From CAMLDH01 sp966250375 (lineage in GTDB: Bacteria; Pseudomonadota; Gammaproteobacteria; Burkholderiales; Burkholderiaceae_D): a DNA stretch of 64,000 nucleotides. This document shows positions 17,363 through 26,119 of this stretch, in pieces. Numbering within the stretch: the stretch's first letter is position 1; each line of letters starts with the position of its first letter. The notes beneath the pieces are model-generated. The model saw only the letters and a list, made by a program, of their open reading frames with translations, ran no database searches and was not told where the DNA came from. The stretch lies in the NCBI GenBank assembly GCA_966250375.1, contig CBINHE010000002.1, positions 1-64,000 on the forward strand. Reading direction: 5' to 3'. Position numbers and translations under genes: made by a program.

Positions 17363-18019
17363 ATGCGCCTCATCCTTTTAGGAGCGCCTGGTGCCGGTAA
17401 GGGCACGCAAGCCAACTTTATCAAAGAGAAGTTCAATATTCCGCAAATTTCGACCGGCGACATGCTGCGTGCAGCAGTCAAGGCCGGTACGCCCTTGGGG
17501 CTGGCTGCCAAAAAAGTGATGGATGCGGGTGCTCTGGTGTCGGACGACATTATTATCGGGCTGGTCAAGGATCGTCTGAAGCAGCCTGATTGCGCCAATG
17601 GCTATCTGTTCGATGGCTTTCCACGCACCATTCCGCAGGCAGACGCAATGAAGGAAGCCGGTGTTGCAATCGACCACGTATTGGAACTCGACGTGCCGGA
17701 TGAAGCGATTATCGAGCGCATGAGCGGTCGACGGGTGCATCCTGCGTCTGGTCGTACTTACCACGTCAAATTCAATCCGCCGAAGGTCGAGGGCAAAGAC
17801 GATGTGACTGGTGAAGAATTGGTCCAGCGCGACGACGACAAGGAAGAAACCGTCAAAAAACGCCTTTCTATTTATCACGATCAAACTGAAGTGCTGATCG
17901 ACTACTACAATAAGTGGGCCGAGTCCGGTCAGCCGGGAGCGCCGAAATACCGCAAGATCGCCGGTGTCGGACCTGTCGAGACCATTCGTGACAATGCATT
18001 CAAGGCATTGGCAGATTAA
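17363..18019 (+). CDS. adk: adenylate kinase
   Basis: A 218-residue long-type adenylate kinase that interconverts ATP, AMP and ADP. It has the P-loop GAPGAGKGTQ (residues 7-16), the AMP site (STGDMLRAAV), the GFPRT motif and an extended LID domain (GRRVHPASGRTYHVKFNPPK) that lacks the four zinc cysteines found in some relatives. A 147-base leader separates it from kdsB, so it probably has its own promoter. A strong terminator follows. Confidence 0.97.
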   Translation: MRLILLGAPGAGKGTQANFIKEKFNIPQISTGDMLRAAVKAGTPLGLAAKKVMDAGALVSDDIIIGLVKDRLKQPDCANGYLFDGFPRTIPQADAMKEAGVAIDHVLELDVPDEAIIERMSGRRVHPASGRTYHVKFNPPKVEGKDDVTGEELVQRDDDKEETVKKRLSIYHDQTEVLIDYYNKWAESGQPGAPKYRKIAGVGPVETIRDNAFKALAD

Positions 18020-18022
18020 ATG

Positions 18023-18049
18023 AAGCGGACCATGTGTCCGCTTTTTTTT
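18023..18049 (+). terminator. rho-independent terminator after adk
   Basis: AAGCGGAC and GTCCGCTT form an 8-bp perfect stem around a short loop, followed by eight T. It starts four bases after the adk stop. Confidence 0.93.
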
Positions 18050-18236
18050 CGTGCGCTTGATCGTGATCAAATCACAAGCATCGCAGCACCAGACTCAGCG
18101 GAAAGTTTTGCAGTATGCAGTATTGCGGAATGACGATAGCCGATATCGATTGCAGCAACGATACCTGCCGCCGCCGTTCTCCGAAATGTCTAATTTTGTC
18201 GTGGCAATATCGTGACAATAACGAGGAGGAGTCAAT

Positions 18237-20375
18237 ATGGCAGCAGGCTTGTGGTTCCCTGTAGTGTGCGGCATTATCGCCGTTATCTACGGTTTGATGT
18301 CTCGCAGTTGGATTCTGAAACAGGACGCCGGCAATGCACGGATGCGGGAAATTGCCGCGGCAATTCAACAGGGTGCGGCAGCCTATCTGGCGCGCCAGTA
18401 CCGCACCATCGCCATCGTCGGTGCGGCACTATTCGTCATTATTGCGATTCTCCCTGGTTTGGGTTTGATCACGGCACTGGGCTTCCTGGTCGGCGCGGTG
18501 TTGTCAGGCGCTTGCGGTTTCATTGGCATGAATGTATCGGTGCGCGCCAATGTCCGTACTGCACAGGCAGCGACCCAAGGCATGAATGAAGCGCTCAATG
18601 TTGCCTTCAAGGGCGGCGCGATCACCGGCATGCTGGTGGTGGGCTTGGGCCTCTTGGGCGTCACAATTTTTTACTGGTACCTGATATCTTCTGGTCAAGC
18701 TGGCGCAGCGTCGCTGCACGACATCATCAAGCCTCTGATTGGTCTGGCGTTCGGCGCTTCACTGATTTCGATTTTTGCGCGTCTGGGCGGCGGCATTTTC
18801 ACCAAGGGTGCGGACGTCGGCGCCGATCTGGTCGGTAAAGTCGAAGCCGGCATTCCGGAAGATGATCCGCGTAATCCTGCAGTGATCGCCGATAACGTCG
18901 GCGACAACGTTGGCGACTGTGCCGGTATGGCGGCCGACTTGTTCGAGACTTATGTTGTTACGTTGATCGCGACGATGCTGCTCGGCACATTGATGATCCA
19001 AGGCGCGGAACTGCAGGCTGCGCTGTATCCGTTGCTGCTGGGCGGTGTGTCGATCCTCGCATCGATCGTCGGCTGCTCGATGGTCAAGGCTAAGCCGGGC
19101 AAGAAAATCATGTGGGCGCTATATACCGGGCTGTGGTGGGCAGCCGGCCTGTCACTGATCGGTTTTGCCGTTGTCACGTGGCAATTGATGCCGGAAGCGA
19201 TGCGCATGCCGATGATGGGCTCCGCCGTCGTGGGTATCGTGTTGACCGGCTTGATGGTCTATATCACCGAGTACTACACTGGTACCGACTTCAAACCCGT
19301 GCAACACGTCGCGCAAGCTTCGACCACGGGTCATGGCACCAATATCATCGCGGGTCTCGGCGTGTCGATGAAAGCGACCGCCTACCCGGTGCTGGCGGTG
19401 TGTATCGCGATCCTGGTTGCCTATTGGCTGGGTGGACTGTACGGCATTGCGATCGCCGCGACATCGATGCTGTCGATGGCAGGCATTATTGTCGCGCTCG
19501 ACGCATACGGCCCGATCACCGATAACGCCGGCGGCATCGCCGAAATGTCGCACATGCCGGACTCGGTGCGCGCGATCACCGATCCTCTCGATGCAGTCGG
19601 TAACACAACCAAGGCCGTCACGAAAGGTTATGCGATCGGCTCGGCCGGCTTGGCGGCGCTGGTTCTGTTTGCTGATTACACGCATGCGCTGGATTCGGTT
19701 GGCAAAAGCACGTCCTTCGATCTGTCGAACCCGATGGTCATCGTCGGCCTCTTCATCGGTGGCTTGATTCCTTATCTGTTCGGTGCGATGGCAATGGAGG
19801 CAGTGGGACGCGCGGCCGGTGCAGTTGTGGTTGAGGTACGGCGTCAGTTTCGTGACATCAAGGGCATCATGGATGGCAGTGGCAAGCCAGAGTACGACAA
19901 GGCGGTCGATATGCTGACCACCGCAGCGATCAAGGAAATGGTCATCCCTTCACTGTTGCCGGTTGTGGTGCCGATTCTGGTGGGCATGATTCTCGGACCA
20001 GCCGCGTTGGGCGGCTTGCTTATGGGCGCCATTGTCACGGGCCTGTTCGTCGCGATTTCAATGACTACCGGCGGCGGTGCATGGGATAACGCGAAAAAGT
20101 ACATTGAAGACGGTCATCACGGAGGCAAAGGTTCGGAAGCGCACAAGGCAGCCGTGACCGGGGATACCGTCGGAGATCCGTACAAGGACACTGCCGGGCC
20201 TGCGGTCAATCCGCTGATCAAGATCATTAACATCGTGGCATTGCTGCTGGTACCTTTGTTGCCTGCGACCGGCATGCAACTAGGGGCAATGCATGGCGCA
20301 CCGGTGACTACGGTCAGCATGCCGGCGGCCATTGGGCCAGCCACCGCTGCTATGCCGGTGCCAGCCAAACCGTAG
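18237..20375 (+). CDS. hppA: membrane-bound proton-translocating pyrophosphatase
   Basis: A 712-residue inner-membrane protein with about 16 helices that hydrolyses pyrophosphate and pumps protons. The catalytic loops are present: DVGADLVGKVEAGIPEDDPRN, ADNVGDNVGDCAGMAADLFE, DNAGGIAEM and the late DNAKKYIEDG / DTVGDPYKDTAGPA. Lys459 with Thr462 (GNTTKAVTKGYAIG) is the pair that marks the potassium-independent, proton-pumping class. GAGGAG sits 6 bases before the ATG. It stands alone between two terminators, which implies its own promoter in the 200-base leader. Confidence 0.95.
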   Translation: MAAGLWFPVVCGIIAVIYGLMSRSWILKQDAGNARMREIAAAIQQGAAAYLARQYRTIAIVGAALFVIIAILPGLGLITALGFLVGAVLSGACGFIGMNVSVRANVRTAQAATQGMNEALNVAFKGGAITGMLVVGLGLLGVTIFYWYLISSGQAGAASLHDIIKPLIGLAFGASLISIFARLGGGIFTKGADVGADLVGKVEAGIPEDDPRNPAVIADNVGDNVGDCAGMAADLFETYVVTLIATMLLGTLMIQGAELQAALYPLLLGGVSILASIVGCSMVKAKPGKKIMWALYTGLWWAAGLSLIGFAVVTWQLMPEAMRMPMMGSAVVGIVLTGLMVYITEYYTGTDFKPVQHVAQASTTGHGTNIIAGLGVSMKATAYPVLAVCIAILVAYWLGGLYGIAIAATSMLSMAGIIVALDAYGPITDNAGGIAEMSHMPDSVRAITDPLDAVGNTTKAVTKGYAIGSAGLAALVLFADYTHALDSVGKSTSFDLSNPMVIVGLFIGGLIPYLFGAMAMEAVGRAAGAVVVEVRRQFRDIKGIMDGSGKPEYDKAVDMLTTAAIKEMVIPSLLPVVVPILVGMILGPAALGGLLMGAIVTGLFVAISMTTGGGAWDNAKKYIEDGHHGGKGSEAHKAAVTGDTVGDPYKDTAGPAVNPLIKIINIVALLLVPLLPATGMQLGAMHGAPVTTVSMPAAIGPATAAMPVPAKP

Positions 20376-20391
20376 CAATTGCATTGCGTAG

Positions 20392-20420
20392 AAAAAAGGC
20401 AGCTTCGGCTGCCTTTTTTC
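20392..20420 (+). terminator. rho-independent terminator after hppA
   Basis: AAAAAAGGCAGC, a TTCG tetraloop and GCTGCCTTTTTT make a textbook intrinsic terminator, symmetric enough to stop transcription from either side. Confidence 0.95.
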
Positions 20421-20440
20421 TTTTTCGCGCAAAAATTCGC

Positions 20441-20476
20441 TACAATGAATATCATCTGACGTTTACGTAAACGTCA
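20441..20476 (+). promoter_or_regulatory. promoter -10 and perfect palindromic operator before SDR gene
   Basis: TACAAT (20441-20446) looks like a sigma-70 -10 box. It is followed at 20457-20476 by a perfect 20-bp palindrome made of TGACGTTTAC and its exact reverse complement. The palindrome covers the expected transcription start, a classic repressor position, 30 bases before the dehydrogenase start. From memory, MerR-family LiuR-type sites in proteobacterial acyl-CoA catabolism look similar; the regulator itself is not in this window. Confidence 0.7.
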
Positions 20477-20506
20477 TGCAAATTCTCAATTTTCAAAGAG
20501 GAAAGA

Positions 20507-21265
20507 ATGCAAATCGAAAACAGCGTATTCATTATCACCGGTGGCGCGTCCGGGTTGGGTGCCGCGACCGCGCGCATGATCGTCGACAGCGGCGGCAAAG
20601 TAGTATTGGCCGATGTGCAAGTTGACGCCGGCGAGAAACTCGCTGATGAATTGAAAGGCAAGTTCATCAAATGCGATGTCACCTCCGAAGCCGATGGTAA
20701 AGCGGTGGTCGATGCCGCGACCTCGATGGGCACTTTGCGCGGTCTGGTCAATTGCGCCGGTGTGGCGCCCGCGATAAAAACGGTCGGCAAAGACGGCCCG
20801 CATCCGCTGGATGCATTTCAGCGCACGATCAATATCAATCTGGTGGGCACCTTCAACATGGCGCGTCTGGCCGCCGATGCGATGGCCAAGACCGACGCCA
20901 CCAACCAGGGCGAGCGCGGCGTAATCATCAATACCGCATCGGTTGCTGCGTTCGACGGCCAGATCGGGCAAGCCGCGTATGCATCATCGAAAGCCGCGGT
21001 GGCCGGCATGACGCTGCCGATGGCGCGCGATCTGTCACGCAACGGTATTCGCGTGATGACGATTGCTCCCGGCATCTTCGAGACGCCAATGCTGCTTGGT
21101 ATGCCGCAAGAAGTGCAGGATGCGTTGGGCCGCATGGTGCCGTTCCCGCCGCGTCTGGGTCGCCCGGCGGAATATGCGCATCTGGCCAAGACGATTATCG
21201 AGAACGTGATGTTGAATGGTGAAACGATCCGTCTCGATGGCGCGATCCGCATGCAACCGAAGTAA
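20507..21265 (+). CDS. SDR-family 3-hydroxyacyl-CoA dehydrogenase-like
   Basis: A 252-residue short-chain dehydrogenase of the HSD17B10 (type II 3-hydroxyacyl-CoA dehydrogenase) group. It has the NAD-binding TGGASGLGAATAR loop, the catalytic Ser of NTASVAAFDGQIGQAAYASSK with the YxxxK pair, and PGIFETPML. The likely role is NAD-dependent oxidation of a 3-hydroxyacyl-CoA in fatty-acid or branched-chain amino-acid breakdown. AAAGAGGAAAGA precedes the ATG. It is a single gene behind the palindromic operator and ends before a hairpin terminator. Confidence 0.88.
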   Translation: MQIENSVFIITGGASGLGAATARMIVDSGGKVVLADVQVDAGEKLADELKGKFIKCDVTSEADGKAVVDAATSMGTLRGLVNCAGVAPAIKTVGKDGPHPLDAFQRTININLVGTFNMARLAADAMAKTDATNQGERGVIINTASVAAFDGQIGQAAYASSKAAVAGMTLPMARDLSRNGIRVMTIAPGIFETPMLLGMPQEVQDALGRMVPFPPRLGRPAEYAHLAKTIIENVMLNGETIRLDGAIRMQPK

Positions 21266-21400
21266 TCGCGATAAGAACAATTCATCTGCGGTATTTTTTT
21301 CGTCAAAAAAGACACCGAGACTGCAGGCGTAATCGATTGCTGTCGATTGCAAGGATTGAAATGTGCAATGACAGTCGCAGCCAAGTTGGCTATACGCACT

Positions 21401-21426
21401 AGGCAAGCTTCGCGCTTGCCTTTTTA
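21401..21426 (+). terminator. rho-independent terminator after SDR gene
   Basis: AGGCAAGC and GCTTGCCT form an 8-bp stem around TTCGC, followed by a T-rich run. It stands 135 bases after the dehydrogenase stop and 16 bases before the next start. Confidence 0.85.
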
Positions 21427-21441
21427 TTTTCAGAGGCGCTA

Positions 21442-23235
21442 ATGATCAGAGCCAGATTGATTTCCATCGCGTTTGCCGCAGCGCTGTCAAGTGCATGCAC
21501 GACTGCGCCGACTTTCCAGCACAAGGTACCCGAAACCGGCATGCAGGCACCGGAGGCGGCGAGCGGCTATGCCGAGAAAGCCGGCGTGGTGTCGAAAAAA
21601 TTCATGGTCGCCGCGGCCAGTCCACTGGCGACCGATGCCGGCTATCAGATCCTGAAGGCGGGCGGCTCTGCGATCGATGCGGCAATTGCAACACAGATGG
21701 TACTGACGTTGGTGGAACCGCAGTCGTCCGGCATTGGCGGTGGCGCTTTCCTGATGCATTTCGATGGCAGCACAGTCAAGGCGTTTGATGGGCGCGAGAC
21801 TGCGCCTGCTACCGCCACTGAAAAACTATTTCAGACGGCGGACGGCAAGGCCATGAGCTTTTACGATGGCGTGGTCGGCGGCCGTTCGACCGGCGTGCCC
21901 GGCGTGTTACGCATGCTGGAATTGGCGCACAAGCAGTATGGAAAGCTGCCTTGGGCGACATTGTTTGTGCCGGCGATCAAACTGGCCAATGACGGCTTTG
22001 CGGTCAGCCCGCGTTTGCATACCTTGCTCAAGTCCGAAAAATACCTGAAAAACGATGCAGAGGCTGCCGCGTATTTTTACGATCAGGAAGGCAATCCGCG
22101 ATCGGTCGGTCATGTACTGAAAAATCCTGAACTGGCGAACGTACTGCGCGAAATCGCTACCGGCGGCGCCGACGCTTTTTATAAAGGCTACATTGCGCAA
22201 GACATCGAAGCCAAAGTCAAAAGCCATCCGGCCAATCCGGGCGGCTTGAGCGCTGCCGATATTGCCGGCTACCAGGCGAAAGTGCGCGAGCCGGTCTGCA
22301 CCGATTACAAAAAATGGATCGTGTGCGGCATGCCGCCGCCATCATCCGGCGGCATCGCGATTGCGCAAATGCTGGGTATGCTGGAGACCCGGGATATCAG
22401 CGGTTTTGCGCCGAAAGAGGGGAGGCCGAATGCGGATGCGATTCACCTGTTTTCGGAAGCGGGACGTCTTGCCTATGCAGATCGCGGCCGCTATGTGGCC
22501 GATACCGATTTTGTGCCGCTGCCGGGCAACAGCATCAAGCCATTGTTGGATAAAAAGTACTTGGCCGAGCGCGCTGCATTTATCACCGACAAATCGATGG
22601 GGCCAGCCAAGTTCGGTACGCCGCCCGCAATGAGTGTTGCATGGGGTTTGGACACCTCGCCCGAATTGCCTTCGACATCGCACATTTCGATCGTCGACGC
22701 CAACGGTAATGCGATCTCGATGACGACCACGATCGAAGATGCATTTGGCTCGCGCCAGATGGTCGACGGTTTTTTACTCAACAACCAGTTGACCGATTTC
22801 TCCTTCGATGTCGCCGATGCGAATGGCCCGATCGCGAATCGGGTACAGCCCGGCAAGCGGCCGCGCAGTTCGATGGCGCCGACTTTCGTGTTCGACAAGG
22901 ACAGCAAGAAGCTGCTGTTGTCGACCGGTTCGCCGGGCGGTTCCGCGATCATCAATTACATCGGCAAGGTATTGGTCGGCACGATGGATTGGGGATTGAA
23001 TGTGCAGCAGGCAATCAGCTTGCCGAACTTCGGTAGTCGCAACGGTCCTACCGAGCTGGAGCAGGGGCGCGTATCGGATGCCTTGGTCGAGGCGCTGAAG
23101 GCCAAAGGCCATAACGTGCGGGTGATGGAACAAACCTCCGGCTTGCAAGGCATCATGCGTGTGAATATCCATGGTGAAGAGATGTGGTTCGGCGGCGCCG
23201 ACCCGCGGCGCGAGGGTATCGTGAAAGGCGATTGA
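21442..23235 (+). CDS. ggt: gamma-glutamyltransferase
   Basis: A 597-residue exported N-terminal nucleophile hydrolase that cleaves or transfers the gamma-glutamyl group of glutathione and related peptides. The signal peptide ends SSAC, so it may be a lipoprotein. The precursor should self-cleave before Thr412 (LPS|TSHISIVDANGNAIS), giving a large and a small subunit. SGIGGGAFLMHFDG, FDGRETAP, PPPSSGGIAIAQML and the late STGSPGGSAIINY glycine loop are all present. It is monocistronic between two terminators and acts in the periplasm. Confidence 0.94.
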   Translation: MIRARLISIAFAAALSSACTTAPTFQHKVPETGMQAPEAASGYAEKAGVVSKKFMVAAASPLATDAGYQILKAGGSAIDAAIATQMVLTLVEPQSSGIGGGAFLMHFDGSTVKAFDGRETAPATATEKLFQTADGKAMSFYDGVVGGRSTGVPGVLRMLELAHKQYGKLPWATLFVPAIKLANDGFAVSPRLHTLLKSEKYLKNDAEAAAYFYDQEGNPRSVGHVLKNPELANVLREIATGGADAFYKGYIAQDIEAKVKSHPANPGGLSAADIAGYQAKVREPVCTDYKKWIVCGMPPPSSGGIAIAQMLGMLETRDISGFAPKEGRPNADAIHLFSEAGRLAYADRGRYVADTDFVPLPGNSIKPLLDKKYLAERAAFITDKSMGPAKFGTPPAMSVAWGLDTSPELPSTSHISIVDANGNAISMTTTIEDAFGSRQMVDGFLLNNQLTDFSFDVADANGPIANRVQPGKRPRSSMAPTFVFDKDSKKLLLSTGSPGGSAIINYIGKVLVGTMDWGLNVQQAISLPNFGSRNGPTELEQGRVSDALVEALKAKGHNVRVMEQTSGLQGIMRVNIHGEEMWFGGADPRREGIVKGD

Positions 23236-23259
23236 CTTTCCGCTTGAACGCACATCAAT

Positions 23260-23288
23260 ACGCCGGGTTTGACCGGCGTTGTTTTTTT
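23260..23288 (+). terminator. rho-independent terminator after ggt
   Basis: ACGCCGG and CCGGCGT form a 7-bp G/C stem, followed by TGTTTTTTT, about 25 bases after the ggt stop. Confidence 0.88.
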
Positions 23289-23345
23289 AATGCAGCAATG
23301 GCCTCTGTTCTCCACAAACAATAAACTCCCTGCTAATCTCTTGCT

Positions 23346-24572
23346 ATGGGAGACAAAAAGAAAACAGGACTTGTTTTGACCGGAGGCGGTGCGCGAGCAG
23401 CGTACCAAGTCGGTGTTTTGCAAGCTATTTCTTCCATTCTGCAGGAAGCCGGTTGGGCACCGGATCGCAATCCCTACGATATCATTTGCGGTACCTCCGC
23501 TGGCGCCATCAATGCGACCGCGCTTGCGTGCCATGCCGACAATTTCGGCGAGGGGCTGGAAAAGGTTGTGCGTATCTGGGAACACTTCACGGTCGAGCAG
23601 GTATACCGCGCCGACTCGCTGGGTGTAATGCGTTCAAGTGCGAAATGGCTGTCACTGTTGTCGTTCGGCTGGCTACTGCGCAAATGGCATGCGCATCCGC
23701 CGAGCTCGCTGCTGGATAATACGCCCCTGGTCACGTTGTTGAACCGGATGCTGAATTTTCCGCGGCTCGATGCCGCGCTGCTGGACGGCTCATTGCATGC
23801 GCTGGCAGTGACCGCATCGTCGTACACGGCTGGGCAGCACATCACTTTTTATCAGACCGAGGCGGATATCGAGCCGTGGATACGCATGCAGCGTATTGCC
23901 ATGCGCAGCCAGATCGGCCTTGAACATTTACTGGCCTCTTCCGCTATTCCGCTGATTTTTCCGGCGACACCGATTTACTGCGACGGCCGTCGCGAATACT
24001 TCGGCGATGGATCGATGCGCCAACTGGCGCCGATTTCCCCTGCAATTCATTTGGGCGCCGAAAAGGTGCTGGTGATCGGCGCGGGACGACTGGTCGAACC
24101 GGCGCGCGATACGTCGCAATTTGCGCAGTATCCCAGTCTGGCGCAAATTGCCGGTCATGCGATGTCCAGCATCTTCCTCGATAGTCTGGCGATCGATATC
24201 GAGCGGATGAATCGTATTAATTTGACACTCTCATTCTTAACGGAAGAGCAAAAAGCCAAGACGCCGTTGCGGCCGATCGAGATGCTGATCATTGCGCCGT
24301 CCGAGCGCCTGGACGAAATAGCGAGCCGCTACGTCGGCAGCTTGCCCGGCCCGATCAGAATGATGCTGGCAGGGATCGGAGCGACCGAGGTGCGGGGCTC
24401 GGCGCTGGCATCGTATCTGTTATTTGAATCCAGCTATACCTGTGAACTCATCCGACTGGGGCAGCGCGACGTATTTGCGCGCCGCGCGGATGTGCTGACA
24501 TTTTTCGGTGCAGAAAACGGCGCCAACACTTCTCTCGGTGGCATCGTAACGAATTCGAGTGTAAGTGCGTAG
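23346..24572 (+). CDS. patatin-like phospholipase
   Basis: A 408-residue patatin-family acyl hydrolase. The oxyanion loop GGGARAAYQVG (13-23), nucleophile Ser51 in GTSAG and catalytic Asp221 in the FGDGS motif (DGS in place of DGG) make a complete dyad. No signal peptide is seen, so it is probably cytoplasmic or membrane-peripheral, acting on phospholipids or lysophospholipids; the true substrate is unknown. The start has no strong ribosome site. The gene stands alone. Confidence 0.9.
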   Translation: MGDKKKTGLVLTGGGARAAYQVGVLQAISSILQEAGWAPDRNPYDIICGTSAGAINATALACHADNFGEGLEKVVRIWEHFTVEQVYRADSLGVMRSSAKWLSLLSFGWLLRKWHAHPPSSLLDNTPLVTLLNRMLNFPRLDAALLDGSLHALAVTASSYTAGQHITFYQTEADIEPWIRMQRIAMRSQIGLEHLLASSAIPLIFPATPIYCDGRREYFGDGSMRQLAPISPAIHLGAEKVLVIGAGRLVEPARDTSQFAQYPSLAQIAGHAMSSIFLDSLAIDIERMNRINLTLSFLTEEQKAKTPLRPIEMLIIAPSERLDEIASRYVGSLPGPIRMMLAGIGATEVRGSALASYLLFESSYTCELIRLGQRDVFARRADVLTFFGAENGANTSLGGIVTNSSVSA

Positions 24573-24633
24573 GATACGGAAGCTTCGAAAATCAAAAAGA
24601 CCAATCATGCCGTTCAAGGCGTGAATGAAGCGA

Positions 24634-24978
24634 TCAATCGTCATTGTGATAGCGGTGGTGCCTCCAGGGATGGTGTTTTTTGTAACGTACTTCTTCAACA
24701 TAGTACGGTTGCGGGTAGTAACCGCGGTATTGCACAACCGGCGCGCGCTCCACATACACGGGTTGCGGCCGCACATACACGCGTTGCGGTTGCACATATA
24801 CAGGCTGCGGCTGCACATAAACGACCGGCGGGTCATAAACTGGTGCTGGATAGGGAGTGCCGACACTAACCGACCAATTCACGCGGGCGTGATCATGTGC
24901 CATTGCCAATGGGGTGCTTAACATCAAGACTGCACCTGCGATTGATGCTGTGATTGCTATTCTAGAAACGTTTTTCAT
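24634..24978 (-). CDS. secreted repeat protein of unknown function
   Basis: A 114-residue exported protein: signal peptide to about residue 27 (LSTPLAMA before HDHARV), then about four copies of a VYVQPQP-like unit between roughly 50 and 85, then a Tyr/His-rich tail ending HHPWRHHRYHNDD. GGAGG lies six bases before the second of two adjacent ATG codons, so I start at 24978 instead of 24981. Low-complexity Pro-Gln-Tyr proteins of this kind are common in betaproteobacterial envelopes but have no defined role. The His-rich ends could bind metal; that is a guess. Confidence 0.75.
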   Translation of the reverse strand: MKNVSRIAITASIAGAVLMLSTPLAMAHDHARVNWSVSVGTPYPAPVYDPPVVYVQPQPVYVQPQRVYVRPQPVYVERAPVVQYRGYYPQPYYVEEVRYKKHHPWRHHRYHNDD

Positions 24979-25189
24979 CATGGTCCTCCTTCAATATTGC
25001 GGCACATAACCCATCTCTATTTAACGCCAGAATCGTGGCAAAGGACTACAGAGGATTGGCAAGATCGCGGTAATTATTGAAACAATTTGTATCCATACAG
25101 GTTGATTCGTTTAGTACAACACGTTACCCTACGGTATCTAAGTTTTTAATTATTGTCTTATTTGCAATGAAAGACATAAGGAAGCAACT

Positions 25190-25564
25190 GTGAATGCCAA
25201 TGCACTGAGAAGTGGCTTACTTTATCTCGTTGCGTTATTTTTGTCTTTTCAGGTTTTTGCAAGAGATGCGGTATCGATCGGGACGATTTCATGGGCTGGT
25301 TTGCCGGTCGAAGCGAGGAAGACGCTGGTATTGATCAAGCAGGGTGGGCCTTTTCCATATGCCAAGGACGGTGCCGTATTTGGCAATTATGAGGGGATTT
25401 TACCCAAGCAGAAGCGCGGGTATTATCACGAGTTTACGGTCAAGACCGCGGGAGCGCACAACCGTGGCGCACGACGCATTATTGTCGGCGGCGAGCCGGT
25501 GGCGTCACAGGATTTTTATTTTACCGACGATCATTATGCGACGTTCAAGCGAATAAAAGAGTAA
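25190..25564 (+). CDS. secreted barnase-like guanyl-specific ribonuclease
   Basis: A 124-residue protein of the RNase N1/T1 (barnase) family. The signal peptide covers residues 1-24 (cleavage after VFA). The catalytic set is intact: Glu81 in YYHEFTV, Arg95/96 in RGARRIIVGG, His115 in DDHYATF. It should cut RNA after guanosine outside the cytoplasm, for nutrition or against competitors. The start is GTG 25190 with AAGGAAG nine bases upstream. The barstar-like gene that follows is the expected cytoplasmic inhibitor that protects the producer before secretion. Confidence 0.9.
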   Translation: MNANALRSGLLYLVALFLSFQVFARDAVSIGTISWAGLPVEARKTLVLIKQGGPFPYAKDGAVFGNYEGILPKQKRGYYHEFTVKTAGAHNRGARRIIVGGEPVASQDFYFTDDHYATFKRIKE

Positions 25565-25628
25565 TGGCATGCGAACAGAGTCACTGCACAGAATAAATGC
25601 AACTATGACCACACGAGTTGAGGGAGAA

Positions 25629-26027
25629 ATGAACCTGTTGACAACCGTGCCACCCAATGTGGTGCAGTCCATCCGTGCATTCCGCGTGACTGATTTGCAG
25701 GAAGAGGCAGCTCGACTTGGACACCATTTCCTGTACGCATACTGTGCAGAAGCGACAACCAAGCAGCAAGTTCTGGCTATCATCGCTGACGCGTTTCATT
25801 TTCCGAAACACTTCGGCAAGAATTTCGACGCGCTGGGTGATTGCCTGACGGATTTGGCGCATAAAGCGGGACCGCAGCCCGGTTTCCTGGTGGTTTTGGA
25901 ACAATTGCCGAATACCCCGAAGTTCGATAAGGAAGCACGCGAAACGCTGCTGGACGTGTTCCGCGATGCGGCCGATTTTTGGGCTGATAAAAAGGTCTCG
26001 TTTCGCGTGTTTTATTCCTTCCAATAA
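25629..26027 (+). CDS. barstar family RNase inhibitor
   Basis: A protein of about 132 residues with the barstar fold. The core KNFDALGDCLTDL carries the two aspartates that plug the RNase active site in barstar, followed by FLVVLEQLP and RDAADFWADKKVSFRVFY. It should bind and silence the neighbouring RNase in the cytoplasm. The start is uncertain: the frame is open from ATG 25569 and also has ATG 25605. I prefer ATG 25629 (MNLLTTVPPNVVQSIRAF) from the family start, though its GGGAG is only three bases away. It is co-directional with the RNase, so an operon is likely. Confidence 0.88.
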   Translation: MNLLTTVPPNVVQSIRAFRVTDLQEEAARLGHHFLYAYCAEATTKQQVLAIIADAFHFPKHFGKNFDALGDCLTDLAHKAGPQPGFLVVLEQLPNTPKFDKEARETLLDVFRDAADFWADKKVSFRVFYSFQ

Positions 26028-26119
26028 ACACCACGCTGTCACGAAGCGCTAAAACGCCGACCTTTTTTATTGGCTTGACGCCGGCATCCGGACCGCAACG
26101 GTACGGTACAATGCGCGCC

